From contig NZ_MVHE01000021.1 of assembly GCF_002086155.1 (NCBI RefSeq), positions 1 to 64,000 of the forward strand: a stretch of DNA of 64,000 nucleotides. Direction: 5' to 3'. Position 1 is the stretch's first letter; each line of letters starts with the position of its first letter. Below are positions 1 through 9,274 of the stretch, piece by piece. The notes beneath the pieces are model-generated. The model was not told the origin of the DNA. It was given only the letters and a program-made list of their open reading frames with translations, and did no database searches. The DNA comes from Mycobacterium angelicum. Its GTDB lineage: Bacteria > Actinomycetota > Actinomycetes > Mycobacteriales > Mycobacteriaceae. Made by a program: the position numbers and the translations under genes.

Positions 1-2997
1 GGCGGCAAGGGCGGCAGCGGCGGCAGGGGCGGCGTCGGCGGCAACGGCGCAAACGGTGCCAGCGCCACAGCCGCAGGTGGCGACGGCCAGGACGGCGGCG
101 ACGGCGGCGCCGGTGGCGTCGGGGGTGCCGGCGGCAGCGGTGGGACCGGTGGGGCGGCACTTTCGGCGTCCGGACACGCCGGCTTGCGCGGGGCCGGCGG
201 GACCGGCGGCGACGGCGGCGCCGGCGGTGCTCCCGGTGACGGTGGCAACGGCGCCGCCGCGACCGGCGTCACCGGCGGAAACGGCGCGACCGGAGGCAAT
301 GGCGGCAATGGCGGCAATGCCGGCGCCGGTGGGGCCGGCGGGGCCGGAGGTGCCGGCTCGACCCCGGGCCTATCGGGACTGTCCGGGCCCAGCACCGCCA
401 ACGGCGGCAACGGCGGCAACGGGGGCAACGGCGCTACCGGCGACGTGGGCGCATCGCCGACCACAACCGGGGCATCCGGCGACGTGGGCGGTAGCGGCGG
501 AGCCGGCGGTCATGGCGGGGCCGGCGGGCATGGCGGCAGCGACGGCGGCAATGGCGGCAACGGTGGTGCCGGCGGCAACGGTGGCCGCGGCGGGGCGGGG
601 GGCACTGGCGCCTCCGGCGTGAACGCCACAACGGCCGGTGATGTCGGGCAGGCCGGCGGTGATGGCGGCACCGGCGGCGCCGGCGGAGCCGGGGGCGCCG
701 GCGGGGCCGGCGGAGCGGCGCTGTCGGCGTCGGGTCATGCGGGGAGCCGCGGGACCGGCGGGGCCGGCGGCGATGGCGGCGCCGGCGGCACTCCCGGTAC
801 TGGTGGCAACGGCGCCAATGGAGCGGCCGGAGTCAACGCCGGCGCAGGTGGCGCTGGTGGCAACGGCGGCAACGCGGGCTTGGGTGGCGCCGGCGGGGCC
901 GGTGGTACCGGCTCGACTCCGGGACTCTCAGGCCTGTCGGGACTGAGTACCGCCAACGGTGGCAACGGCGGCAACGGCGGTAATGGTGCGCTCGGCACCA
1001 ACGGCACCTCACCGACCACGACCGGCGCATCCGGCGGCAACGGCGTAGCTGGCGGCGCCGGTGGCAATGGCGGCGCGGGCGGCCGCGGCGGTACCGGCGC
1101 CGGCGATGGCGGTGCCGGCGGCAATGGTGGCAATGGCGGCCGCGGCGGAGCCGGGGGCAACGGCGCTACCGGCGCCAACGCGACCACCGGCGGCGCCGAC
1201 GGGCAAGCCGGCGGCGACGGCGGGAACGGCGGTGGCGGCGGCGCCGGCGGCAATGGCGGGGCCGGCGGTGCGGCGCTCGCGGCAACCGGTCACACCGGCA
1301 CGCGCGGCGCCGGCGGGGCCGGCGGCAGCGGCGGCGCCGGCGGCGCTCCAGGTGACGGCGGCAATGGCGCAACGGGAGTAACCGGATTCAACAGTGGCGC
1401 CGGCGGGACTGGCGGCAGTGGCGGCAACGCGGGCTTGGGCGGGGCCGCCGGCACCGGCGGCGCCGGCTCGACTCAGGGTGCTTCCGGGTTGATGGGGGTC
1501 AGCAACGCCAACGGCGGCAACGGCGGCAACGGCGGGAACGGCGCGGCCGGGACCCCGGGAACTCCGGGAAACCAACCGGGCGCGTCCGGCGGTGACGGCG
1601 GCGCCGCCGGGACGGGCGGTAACGGCGGGATCGGTGGCCGGGGCGGCACCGACGCCGGCAATGGCGGCAACGGCGGGCGCGGCGGTACGGGCGGCGACGG
1701 CGGTACCGGCGGCGACGGCGTCAGCGGTGCCAACGGTGACGTCCCGCAGGTGAACGGTCAACGCGGCGGCGACGGCGGAGTTGGAGGTGCCGGCGGGGCC
1801 GGCGGCAACGGCGGAGCCGGCGGCGTGGCCCTGGCGGCTTCAGGCCATGACGGTGCGCGCGGGGCCGGCGGCAATGGTGGTAACGGCGGAACCGGCGGCG
1901 CCTCGGGCAACGGGGGCAACGGTGGTGAGGATCCATTCAATGCTGCCGGCGGAGCTGGCGGCGACGGTGGAACGGGTGGCGCTGGCGGGGCCGGCGGCAA
2001 CGGCGGGAACGGGGCAATCGCCGGTAGCGGTGGTAACGGCGGGAACGGCGGCGCTTCGGGCAACGGCGGCGAAGGCGGCAAAGCGCTGCAAGACGCCGCC
2101 GGCGGGGCCGGCGGCAACGGCGGCGTCGGTGGGGCCGGTGGCGCGGCTGGGGTCGGCGGGGTCGGAGATACCAACGGTGCCGATGGCACCGGCGGACACG
2201 GCGCCGCGGGTGGGCACGGCGGCAACGGCGGTCCCGCCGGCGCGTCCGCGCAGGCCTTCGACGGCAGAAACGGCGCGGCTGGCGGGGCCGGCGGCAATGG
2301 CGGCGCAGGTGGGGCCGGTGGCGCAGGCGTCGGCGAAACCGGCGGCGGCAATGGCGGCAAGGGCGGCGACGCGGGCAACGGCGGTAACGGCAGTGCCGGC
2401 GCTGAGAACATCAACCCCGCCGGTGTCGGCGGCGTCGGCGGCAGTGGCGGCGCGGGCGGCTCCGGTGGCGCGGGCGGCCGGGGCGGCAGTGGCAGCGGCA
2501 GCGGAGGTAGCGGCGGTAACGCTGGTAACGGCGGACTCGGCGGCGACGGCGGGCCGTCCGCGGTCGACACCGGGGGCAAAGGCGGTCAGGGCGGCAGCGC
2601 GGGCGTGGGCGGGGCCGGCGGTGACTCCGGCGGCGGTTTCAGCAACGGTGGAGCAGGCGGTCAGGGCGGTACTGGCGGCGCCGGCGGCACTGGCGGCGCC
2701 GGCAACTTCATCGGCAAGAGTGTTGGCGTGGGCGCCGGGGGCGACGGTGGCGATGGTGCGCCGGGCGGGGCCGGCGGTGACGGCGGCCTGGGCGCCGGCA
2801 TCGGCAGCGGCGGCGCCGGCGGGAAAGGCGGCAATGGCGGAGCCGGCGGTGACGGCGGGCCGTCTGCCACCAACGTCGGCGGAAACGGCACCGGAGGCGG
2901 CAACGGCAGTCCCGGTACTGGTCCCGTCGGTATCGAGCCCGGCGACGGCGGACCCGGCGGCACCGCCGGTGACGGCGGGGCGGGGGGACCAGCCTGA
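1..2997 (+). CDS. PE_PGRS family protein, 5' end outside the window
   Basis: The reading frame is open from base 1 and ends at TGA 2995-2997, so at least 998 residues are present and the N-terminal PE domain lies upstream. The visible protein is almost entirely Gly-Gly-Ala/Asn repeats typical of the PGRS region of cell-surface or secreted mycobacterial proteins. A longer period is superimposed: the marker 'AALSASGH' and its variants recurs at about bases 154, 715, 1270 and 1825, giving three tandem units of 561, 555 and 555 bp (185-187 residues). Each unit also holds an 'STPGLSGL'-like block and an 'ANGGNGGNGGNG' block. The last third is less regular. The gene converges on aftD, 13 bases away. 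No specific function can be inferred. An internal ATG or TTG start near 184 is not credible because the repeat continues upstream. Confidence 0.9.
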   Translation, partial: GGKGGSGGRGGVGGNGANGASATAAGGDGQDGGDGGAGGVGGAGGSGGTGGAALSASGHAGLRGAGGTGGDGGAGGAPGDGGNGAAATGVTGGNGATGGNGGNGGNAGAGGAGGAGGAGSTPGLSGLSGPSTANGGNGGNGGNGATGDVGASPTTTGASGDVGGSGGAGGHGGAGGHGGSDGGNGGNGGAGGNGGRGGAGGTGASGVNATTAGDVGQAGGDGGTGGAGGAGGAGGAGGAALSASGHAGSRGTGGAGGDGGAGGTPGTGGNGANGAAGVNAGAGGAGGNGGNAGLGGAGGAGGTGSTPGLSGLSGLSTANGGNGGNGGNGALGTNGTSPTTTGASGGNGVAGGAGGNGGAGGRGGTGAGDGGAGGNGGNGGRGGAGGNGATGANATTGGADGQAGGDGGNGGGGGAGGNGGAGGAALAATGHTGTRGAGGAGGSGGAGGAPGDGGNGATGVTGFNSGAGGTGGSGGNAGLGGAAGTGGAGSTQGASGLMGVSNANGGNGGNGGNGAAGTPGTPGNQPGASGGDGGAAGTGGNGGIGGRGGTDAGNGGNGGRGGTGGDGGTGGDGVSGANGDVPQVNGQRGGDGGVGGAGGAGGNGGAGGVALAASGHDGARGAGGNGGNGGTGGASGNGGNGGEDPFNAAGGAGGDGGTGGAGGAGGNGGNGAIAGSGGNGGNGGASGNGGEGGKALQDAAGGAGGNGGVGGAGGAAGVGGVGDTNGADGTGGHGAAGGHGGNGGPAGASAQAFDGRNGAAGGAGGNGGAGGAGGAGVGETGGGNGGKGGDAGNGGNGSAGAENINPAGVGGVGGSGGAGGSGGAGGRGGSGSGSGGSGGNAGNGGLGGDGGPSAVDTGGKGGQGGSAGVGGAGGDSGGGFSNGGAGGQGGTGGAGGTGGAGNFIGKSVGVGAGGDGGDGAPGGAGGDGGLGAGIGSGGAGGKGGNGGAGGDGGPSATNVGGNGTGGGNGSPGTGPVGIEPGDGGPGGTAGDGGAGGPA

Positions 2998-3010
2998 CGA
3001 AAAATCGAGC

Positions 3011-6000
3011 CTAGCTCCGGCGCAGCCGAATCACCGAGACCGCAACGGCTGCAACGGAAATCAATGCCAGCAGTTGAACAATCGCGGCATGCCCGGCATA
3101 CCCGTCCACCGACCGCCACGGATGGCGGGACAGCGCCGCCCCGGCCAGAATCAGCCCGCCCGCGCTCAACGCCACGGTGACGTTGTCGCGCAACCGCTCT
3201 CGGTCGCGCAGCACATACCGCAGCCCCAGGGCGGCGCCCATGACCACCACCCCGGCCGGACCGGCGATCAGGGCGCCGGCCGCCAGCACGCCGAGCGCGG
3301 CCCAGCCGCCGGGAGCCCAAGGGGCAGCCGCGGGATCGTCACACGACGCCCTGCGCCGCCACAACGCCAGCAACACCAGCAGCGGCAGCAACGCCAGCCC
3401 GACCGCCAGTCCCGTCCGGTACACCGTGTTGGCGGGGAACGTCAGCGTGATGGTGCCCGCGCTCCCGGCGGGCACCAGCCACCCCTGCTGCCACCCGTTG
3501 ACCGCGACCGGCTGCAGCCGGACCCCGGCGCTGGTGCGCGCCTGCCAGCCCGGGTTGATGCTTTCGGGCACGACCAGTATCCGGGACCGGTCCGACGCGG
3601 GCGCCCGCACTTCGCGCCGGTCCGGCCCCCAAGCGTCGATAACAGCGGAATCCGTTGCTGCACTCGGCAATTCAACAAAACCGGGAGCCGTCAACTCGGC
3701 GCCGTCGACGACGAATTGCGCACCGGGGCTGATCAGCAACTCCTGCTGGCCGGCCGGCAGCGCGATCGGGTCGCGGTCACACGCGACGGCCGGAACCGGC
3801 GCCCCGTCCAGCAGCGTGCCCACCGTGGTGCGGATCGAGGTGTGCACAAACCGGCCCGCTACGGCGATCACCGGGCCGTGCTGGCAGTCGACGCTCACCG
3901 CGCGCCCGCGGTTGCGGGCCGCGTCGGCCGGCGCCACCGCGGCACCGCCCGGTCCGAGCACCACGACTTCGGCCAGGCCCGGCGGCTTGAGCTGGTCGAA
4001 GCCCAGCGCGTTGCGGTCGATGATGTCTTCCCAGTCGAGCAGGCTGAGCGTCACGGTGTCGGTGACCCGGGGCGCCAACGTCAACGTCTGCGGCTCGGAG
4101 CCGCGTTGCAGCGCGCGGATCTGCGGCCCGTCGCCCAGGTTGACGGCCACCATCGTCGGATGGGCCGGCAGCGCCGACCGGCTGGCCGCCAGCCGCAGCC
4201 CGGTGACCTCGGTGGGGTGCGGCAAGGTGAGCGTCAGCGTCGGTGGGGTCTTGTGCTGTACCACGCGTTGGGGCGCCGTCCACGAGGTGGCCGGATCGCC
4301 GTCGGTGGCCGCATAGGCCGAACCGAGCACTTCGACCGAATCCGAATCACCTGAAGCGCGAGTGGTATTCGGCTCGGCGATCAAATCGGCCAGCTTCGGC
4401 CCCTGGCGTGGCCGTACCCACACCGTCGGGGTCACCGACATCGGCTTCGGCACGGTCAGGGTGCGGCTGAAGTTGACCGGCTCCTCGGGGGCCAGCGCCA
4501 TGGATGCCGCGCAGCGCACACTGTCGGGCCCCGACGCGCAGCCCGGCCTGCCCAGCAGTTCGGACCCGAGATCCCACTCGGCGATGGCCGCATCCGGCGG
4601 CGGCCCGGGCACCAGCACGGTGTGGTGTAGCTGCACCGGGTGGGCGAACCCGGACGCGTCGTACTGGGTGATGCTCAGGTCGGTGATCCCGAACTGCACA
4701 CCGGCCGACCCGTCGTCGGTGGCGGCCGCGGTAACCCGTACCCACGGCGTCTCGCCGTAGGGCAGCGCGACGGTCAGCGGCTTGCCGGCCTCGTCGAACC
4801 GCAGCGTGGTGCTGCCGTTTACCGTTTCGACAACGATGCGGCGGACCTGAGCGCCGACGGCCGTGGCACTGGGCGTCAGGGTGAGCACGGCGTTGGTCAC
4901 CGGGTGGTCGAAATCGACCTGCAGCCACTGCCCGACCGCGGACTGCAGCGCGCTGGACACCCACGAGGTCGCCGGGTCGCCGTCGATCGCCGCGGCCGCA
5001 GAGGTCGCCGGGGCAACATCGGGTAGTGCGGTGGAATCCGACGACGAACTCGACACCGTGATGCGGCCCCCGGTCCAGCCGCCGACAACCGGCTCGGCGC
5101 CCGGAACCGGGTAGTCGGGCACCCGGTTGTAGGTGTGCCGGGCGTCCCCAACCGCGCGGATCGCCGACGAATGGTGATCGACCCGGCCGTAGTCGGTTTC
5201 CCGGGCGACCGGCGTGTCGGTGACGGTAACCAGCGGCGTTGGCAACCCGGCCGCGCGCGCGTCGGCGGTCAGCAGAGCCGGGCCCAGCGAAGGCTGGCCC
5301 AGCAGCCGCCGCCGCTCGTCGAGCCGCAGCAGCACTTCGGGACCACCGTCGACGCGAGACAGCCGGTCGGCTTCGGCGAAGTACGGCGAGCCGGGATGGC
5401 CGGCCACCTCGACGCGATAAATCTCCACCGCCGGATAGCGGGGCCGCAGTCCGCTGTCGGACACGAACCCCGCCACCGCACCCGGCCCCACCGGCGCGCC
5501 GAATTCGGCCACTTTCGCCAGGCCCGGCGATCCCACGATGGTGCGGTGCGCCAGGATCGGGCGGGCCGAGCGCGACGTCTCGGGGTCCAGGTCGTTGCGC
5601 AGCACGATGAACGAAATGCCTTGGCGGGCAAGGGTATCGGCCAGCCCTACCGACGGCCGTCCGGAAGCTAATAGGCGTTGCACCGAATCCAGCGCCCGGA
5701 TGGTTTGCGGTGGGGTCAGCGGAATGGAGTCGCGCACCCCCCACGCGCTGTCGCCGAGCACCTGCAGCGGCTCGTCGTGGCTGTTCCCCCAGATTTGGGT
5801 CGCGAACGGCGCACCCGGCACCACCAGGACCCGCCCGTTGCGGTGTGCGCTGAGCCAGTCGGCGGCCTCATGCCAATACCCCGGTATCGCGCTGAACGTG
5901 CCGGGCGGGGTGAGCCGGCCGGTCCAGGCCAGCGAGGTACTCACCATCAGCGCGACCAGCGCGACGATTCCGACCGCGACCCGTTTGTCACGCTCCGGGT

Positions 6001-7147
6001 GGGCGATGAGGCGCAGCCGCACCTTGCCCAGCAGTTCCGCGAAGCCCAGCACCAGCGGGATCCGCACCACCGGGCCCAGCTTGTGCACGTTGCGCAGCGG
6101 CGTGCCGGCGGCGTCCAGGAACGCCTGCACCTGGTGGGCCAGTGGCGAACCCAGCCCGCCGCTGTAGCCGACCGCCAGTAACACCACCCCGACCAGCAGC
6201 ATCGTCACCAGCCGGCCGCGGGCCGGCATGCCCCGACTGGCCAGGCCGGCCAATCCGGCCGCGGCGACCAGGCAGGTGCCCAGGATCGCCACCGAACCGG
6301 TCACCAGCGGCGCCCCCGCGGTGGCGTTGGGCGCCACGAACGGTGTCCAGCTGTCGATCCCACGCAGCATCTCCACCAGCGAGGACCATTGCGTGGTCAC
6401 GCCCGAGGATTCGATGAAGTCCAAGAACGGCGGGCTGATGCCGCGCAGCTCGGCCAGCGCCACCACCCACCACAGCACCGCCAGCGCTACCGCGGGCAGC
6501 AACCACGCGGTGTAGCGCCACCACCGCCGGTTGGGCCGGTGACAGGCCCACCAGATCACCGCCGGCAGACACGCCGCAGCCGTTGCGATGGCGTTGACCG
6601 CCCCCATCAACGCCACCGCCAGCCCGGCCTGGGCGGCCAGTACCCGGACAGATCGAGTCCCTCGCAACGCCAGGATGGTGGGCAACAGCACCCACGGCGC
6701 CAGCATCATCGGCAGCGTTTCCGACGAGATCGACGCCAGCGTGGTCAGCACCCGCGGCGACAGCGCGAACGCCGTCGCACCCAGGACGCGCGACGCCGGG
6801 CTGCCGATCCCGAGTGCCTCGGCGACCCGCAACAGCCCCCAGAATCCGACCGTGAGCAGCAGCGCCCACCACAGCCGCTGAGTGATCCAGCCCGGCACCC
6901 CCAGCAGATGGCCGACCAGAAAGAAGGTGCCGTGCGGAAACAGGTAGCCGTAGGCCTGGTTCTGCGCCTGGCCGAACGGCAGCTCGCTGTTCCACAGGTT
7001 CGTCGCGCGGGCCAGAAAGCGCAGCGGATTGGCGGTGAGGTCGAGTTTGGTGTCCGGAGAAATCTGGCCGGGGGCTTGAGCGAAGGTCAGCGCCAGCGCG
7101 ACCGCGGCGACGAGCACCAGCCACCGGCGCGAAAGCGGCGCCACCAT
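3011..7147 (-). CDS. aftD: Arabinofuranosyltransferase AftD
   Basis: 1378 residues, close to M. tuberculosis AftD (Rv0236c, about 1400). AftD is an essential membrane GT-C glycosyltransferase that adds arabinofuranose from decaprenyl-phosphoarabinose to arabinogalactan and lipoarabinomannan. Residues 10-25 form the first membrane helix, followed by the acidic loop 'SPDTKLDL' (D32, D36) expected for GT-C catalysis. Many membrane segments run to about residue 420. The long periplasmic part carries two carbohydrate-binding, discoidin-like blocks marked by 'GDPATSW' near residues 722 and 952. Two or three membrane segments close the protein after about residue 1240. Start ATG 7145-7147; stop TAG. 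The small gene upstream at 7154-7327 ends 6 bases before this start, suggesting co-transcription. Confidence 0.95.
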   Translation of the reverse strand: MVAPLSRRWLVLVAAVALALTFAQAPGQISPDTKLDLTANPLRFLARATNLWNSELPFGQAQNQAYGYLFPHGTFFLVGHLLGVPGWITQRLWWALLLTVGFWGLLRVAEALGIGSPASRVLGATAFALSPRVLTTLASISSETLPMMLAPWVLLPTILALRGTRSVRVLAAQAGLAVALMGAVNAIATAAACLPAVIWWACHRPNRRWWRYTAWLLPAVALAVLWWVVALAELRGISPPFLDFIESSGVTTQWSSLVEMLRGIDSWTPFVAPNATAGAPLVTGSVAILGTCLVAAAGLAGLASRGMPARGRLVTMLLVGVVLLAVGYSGGLGSPLAHQVQAFLDAAGTPLRNVHKLGPVVRIPLVLGFAELLGKVRLRLIAHPERDKRVAVGIVALVALMVSTSLAWTGRLTPPGTFSAIPGYWHEAADWLSAHRNGRVLVVPGAPFATQIWGNSHDEPLQVLGDSAWGVRDSIPLTPPQTIRALDSVQRLLASGRPSVGLADTLARQGISFIVLRNDLDPETSRSARPILAHRTIVGSPGLAKVAEFGAPVGPGAVAGFVSDSGLRPRYPAVEIYRVEVAGHPGSPYFAEADRLSRVDGGPEVLLRLDERRRLLGQPSLGPALLTADARAAGLPTPLVTVTDTPVARETDYGRVDHHSSAIRAVGDARHTYNRVPDYPVPGAEPVVGGWTGGRITVSSSSSDSTALPDVAPATSAAAAIDGDPATSWVSSALQSAVGQWLQVDFDHPVTNAVLTLTPSATAVGAQVRRIVVETVNGSTTLRFDEAGKPLTVALPYGETPWVRVTAAATDDGSAGVQFGITDLSITQYDASGFAHPVQLHHTVLVPGPPPDAAIAEWDLGSELLGRPGCASGPDSVRCAASMALAPEEPVNFSRTLTVPKPMSVTPTVWVRPRQGPKLADLIAEPNTTRASGDSDSVEVLGSAYAATDGDPATSWTAPQRVVQHKTPPTLTLTLPHPTEVTGLRLAASRSALPAHPTMVAVNLGDGPQIRALQRGSEPQTLTLAPRVTDTVTLSLLDWEDIIDRNALGFDQLKPPGLAEVVVLGPGGAAVAPADAARNRGRAVSVDCQHGPVIAVAGRFVHTSIRTTVGTLLDGAPVPAVACDRDPIALPAGQQELLISPGAQFVVDGAELTAPGFVELPSAATDSAVIDAWGPDRREVRAPASDRSRILVVPESINPGWQARTSAGVRLQPVAVNGWQQGWLVPAGSAGTITLTFPANTVYRTGLAVGLALLPLLVLLALWRRRASCDDPAAAPWAPGGWAALGVLAAGALIAGPAGVVVMGAALGLRYVLRDRERLRDNVTVALSAGGLILAGAALSRHPWRSVDGYAGHAAIVQLLALISVAAVAVSVIRLRRS

Positions 7148-7153
7148 CGATTG

Positions 7154-7327
7154 TTAGCTGCGGTTGCCGTACTCGACCCGGTTGAGCACTGAGGATGACG
7201 GATCGCCGCCGGGCAACGGCGGCTTGGTGTCTTGCTGCACCATCAGGGTGATCCCGAAGATCGCAGCCGCACCCAATAGGAGACCAACCACCACGCTCGC
7301 AGCGGCGGGCGCGATGATCCGGTTCAT
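7154..7327 (-). CDS. Small membrane-anchored protein (Rv0236A-like, DUF2613)
   Basis: A 57-residue ORF from ATG 7327 to TAA 7154. It begins 'MNRIIAPAAASVVVGLLL', continues as a single hydrophobic helix to about residue 31, and ends in a short polar tail 'VLNRVEYGNRS'. This matches the small protein Rv0236A annotated immediately upstream of aftD in M. tuberculosis. It could be an uncleaved single-pass membrane protein or a secreted peptide with a signal sequence; no AxA cleavage site is obvious. The 6-base spacing to aftD suggests translational coupling and a possible role as an AftD partner, which is inference only. Confidence 0.8.
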   Translation of the reverse strand: MNRIIAPAAASVVVGLLLGAAAIFGITLMVQQDTKPPLPGGDPSSSVLNRVEYGNRS

Positions 7328-7408
7328 AGCGCCAACCTAGCAGAAGAGCCTTTCCGGCTCGCGCGACCCAAGCCGAGCGGCGCAATACCGCCGTGACAGC
7401 ATTGCCGG

Positions 7409-8584
7409 ATGTCTTTCCCGCGCACCCTGGCTGTGCTCGCCACGGTATCGGCACTGGTGGCGGCCTGCGGACACGGCGGCACCAAGACCGCACCGCCTTC
7501 CTCGACGACGACTGCGTCGTCCAGTAGCCCCACGCCCATGGCCGCTGCCGTGCCGCCCGTGTGCGCCGAGCCGACGGCGGTTCCGGCGGCGTTGTCGACC
7601 CGCGACAAGCTGGCCCAACTGCTGATGGTGGGCGTGCAGGACGGCGCCGATGCCAAGGCCGTGGTCAGCACCTATCACGTCGGCGGCATCATGATCGGCG
7701 GCTGGACCGACCTGTCGATGTTCAACAACGGCGCGCTGACCGACATCATCAACAGCGCGGGCCCGCTGCCGCTGGCCGTGAGCGTCGACGAGGAGGGCGG
7801 GCGGGTATCCCGGCTGAAGTCGATCATCGGAACCTCGCCGTCGGCGCGGGTTTTGGGGCAGACCCAGACCGTCGACCAGGTTCGCGCCCTGGCCCGCCAG
7901 CGCGGCGAGGCGATGCGCAAACTGGGCATCACCGTCGACTTCGCCCCGGTGGTCGATGTCAGCGACGCCCCGGACGACACCGTCATCGGCGACCGATCGT
8001 TCAGCTCGGACCCGGCGAAGGTCACCGCCTACGCCGGGGCCTACGCGCAGGGTTTGCGCGACGCCGGGTTGTTGCCGGTGCTCAAGCATTTCCCCGGCCA
8101 CGGGCACGGCTCGGGTGATTCGCACACCGGCGGAGTCAGCACGCCGCCACTGGGTGATCTGGTGGCCAACGATCTGGTGCCCTACCGCACGCTGGTGACC
8201 CAGACCCCGGTCGCAGTGATGATCGGTCATCTGCAGGTCCCGGGATTGACCGGCTCCGATCCGGCCAGCCTGAGTCCGGCCGCCGTGCAACTGCTGCGTA
8301 CCGGAACCGGTTATGGGGCGCCGCCTTTCGACGGCCCGGTGTTCAGCGACGACGTGTCCAGCATGGCCGCGATCTCCGACCGGTTCGGCGTGACCGAGGC
8401 GGTGCTGCGCACCTTGCAGGCGGGCACCGATATCGCGCTGTGGGTCACCACCAAAGAGGTGCCCGCGGTGCTGGACCGGCTGGAGCAAGCGCTGAACGCG
8501 GGCGAACTGCAAGCGCCTGCGATCGACCAGTCGGTGGTGCGGGTGGCGACCATGAAGGGTCCGGGCCGAAGCTGCGGACGCTAG
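7409..8584 (+). CDS. lpqI: Lipoprotein beta-N-acetylglucosaminidase LpqI (GH3)
   Basis: 391 residues with a lipoprotein signal: hydrophobic residues 6-17 then lipobox 'LVAAC' with C20. A Ser/Thr/Pro-rich linker (30-50) precedes the GH3 barrel. Typical NagZ-type motifs are present: 'VDEEGGRVSRL' (126-136), 'KHFPGHG' (226-232) followed by Asp237 and His239 of the catalytic dyad, and 'FSDDVSSM' (312-319), which holds the nucleophile Asp. LpqI-type enzymes remove GlcNAc from muropeptides or other beta-GlcNAc substrates during cell-wall recycling. Length matches Rv0237 (388). It is divergent from the aftD unit with an 81-base gap. The TetR gene starts 54 bases downstream. Confidence 0.93.
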   Translation: MSFPRTLAVLATVSALVAACGHGGTKTAPPSSTTTASSSSPTPMAAAVPPVCAEPTAVPAALSTRDKLAQLLMVGVQDGADAKAVVSTYHVGGIMIGGWTDLSMFNNGALTDIINSAGPLPLAVSVDEEGGRVSRLKSIIGTSPSARVLGQTQTVDQVRALARQRGEAMRKLGITVDFAPVVDVSDAPDDTVIGDRSFSSDPAKVTAYAGAYAQGLRDAGLLPVLKHFPGHGHGSGDSHTGGVSTPPLGDLVANDLVPYRTLVTQTPVAVMIGHLQVPGLTGSDPASLSPAAVQLLRTGTGYGAPPFDGPVFSDDVSSMAAISDRFGVTEAVLRTLQAGTDIALWVTTKEVPAVLDRLEQALNAGELQAPAIDQSVVRVATMKGPGRSCGR

Positions 8585-8638
8585 CGAGCGGGCGCTTACT
8601 CTAGAGTCAGATAGACGGGCTAGAGAGGCGCACGACAA

Positions 8639-9265
8639 ATGGCAGGTGGTACCAAGCGGCTACCCCGAGCCGTCCGCGAGCAGCAGATGCTCGACGCCGC
8701 CGTGCAGATGTTCTCGGTCAACGGCTACCACGAGACCTCGATGGACGCGATCGCCGCCGAGGCGCAGATCTCCAAGCCCATGCTCTACCTCTATTACGGC
8801 TCGAAGGAGGACCTGTTCGGTGCCTGCCTGAACCGAGAGATGAGCAGGTTCATCGACGGGGTACGCGCCGACATCGACTTCACTCAGAGCCCAAAAGACT
8901 TGCTGCGCAACACTATTGTCTCGTTCCTGCGTTACATCGACGAGAACCGGGCATCGTGGATCGTGATGTACACCCAGGCCACCAGCTCCCAGGCGTTCGC
9001 CCAGACCGTGCGCGAGGGCCGTGAGCAGATCATCGACCTGGTGGCCGGGCTGGTGCGAGCCGGCACCCGCAGCCCCCGCTCCGACGCCGAAATCGAAATG
9101 ATGGCAGTCGCTTTGGTGGGGGCCGGTGAAGCGGTGGCCACCCGGGTCAGCGCCGGCGACACCGGTGTGGACGAGGCGGCCGAGTTGATGATCGATCTGT
9201 TCTGGCTCGGTCTCAAGGGCACGCCGGCTGATCGCGACGTCGGCCGGGGCGCCGCTACCGGCTAA
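8639..9265 (+). CDS. TetR/AcrR family transcriptional regulator (Rv0238-like)
   Basis: 208 residues with an N-terminal TetR helix-turn-helix at about 15-60, including 'TSMDAIAAEAQISKPMLY' and 'YYGSKEDLF'. The C-terminal helical ligand domain is of unknown specificity. Start ATG 8639-8641. It lies 54 bases after lpqI and 9 bases before the ClC gene on the same strand, so all three may be one transcript. Its position matches Rv0238. The target operon is unknown; no clear palindrome was seen in the 54-base gap. Confidence 0.9.
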   Translation: MAGGTKRLPRAVREQQMLDAAVQMFSVNGYHETSMDAIAAEAQISKPMLYLYYGSKEDLFGACLNREMSRFIDGVRADIDFTQSPKDLLRNTIVSFLRYIDENRASWIVMYTQATSSQAFAQTVREGREQIIDLVAGLVRAGTRSPRSDAEIEMMAVALVGAGEAVATRVSAGDTGVDEAAELMIDLFWLGLKGTPADRDVGRGAATG

Positions 9266-9274
9266 ATTCGCGCC

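Noticed and set aside
370..2579. Several long minus-strand frames opposite the PE_PGRS gene (Pro- or Arg-rich)
   Set aside because: They are mirror frames of GC-rich Gly-Gly-X repeats; composition follows the repeat, with no domain or ribosome site.
1..2997. Repeat array that might be read as CRISPR or satellite DNA
   Set aside because: The repeats are in-frame Gly-rich codons of a PE_PGRS protein; there are no constant spacers.
1781..4354. An 857-codon plus-strand frame crossing the PE_PGRS end into aftD
   Set aside because: It is out of frame with PE_PGRS and antisense to aftD; the translation has no recognisable domain.
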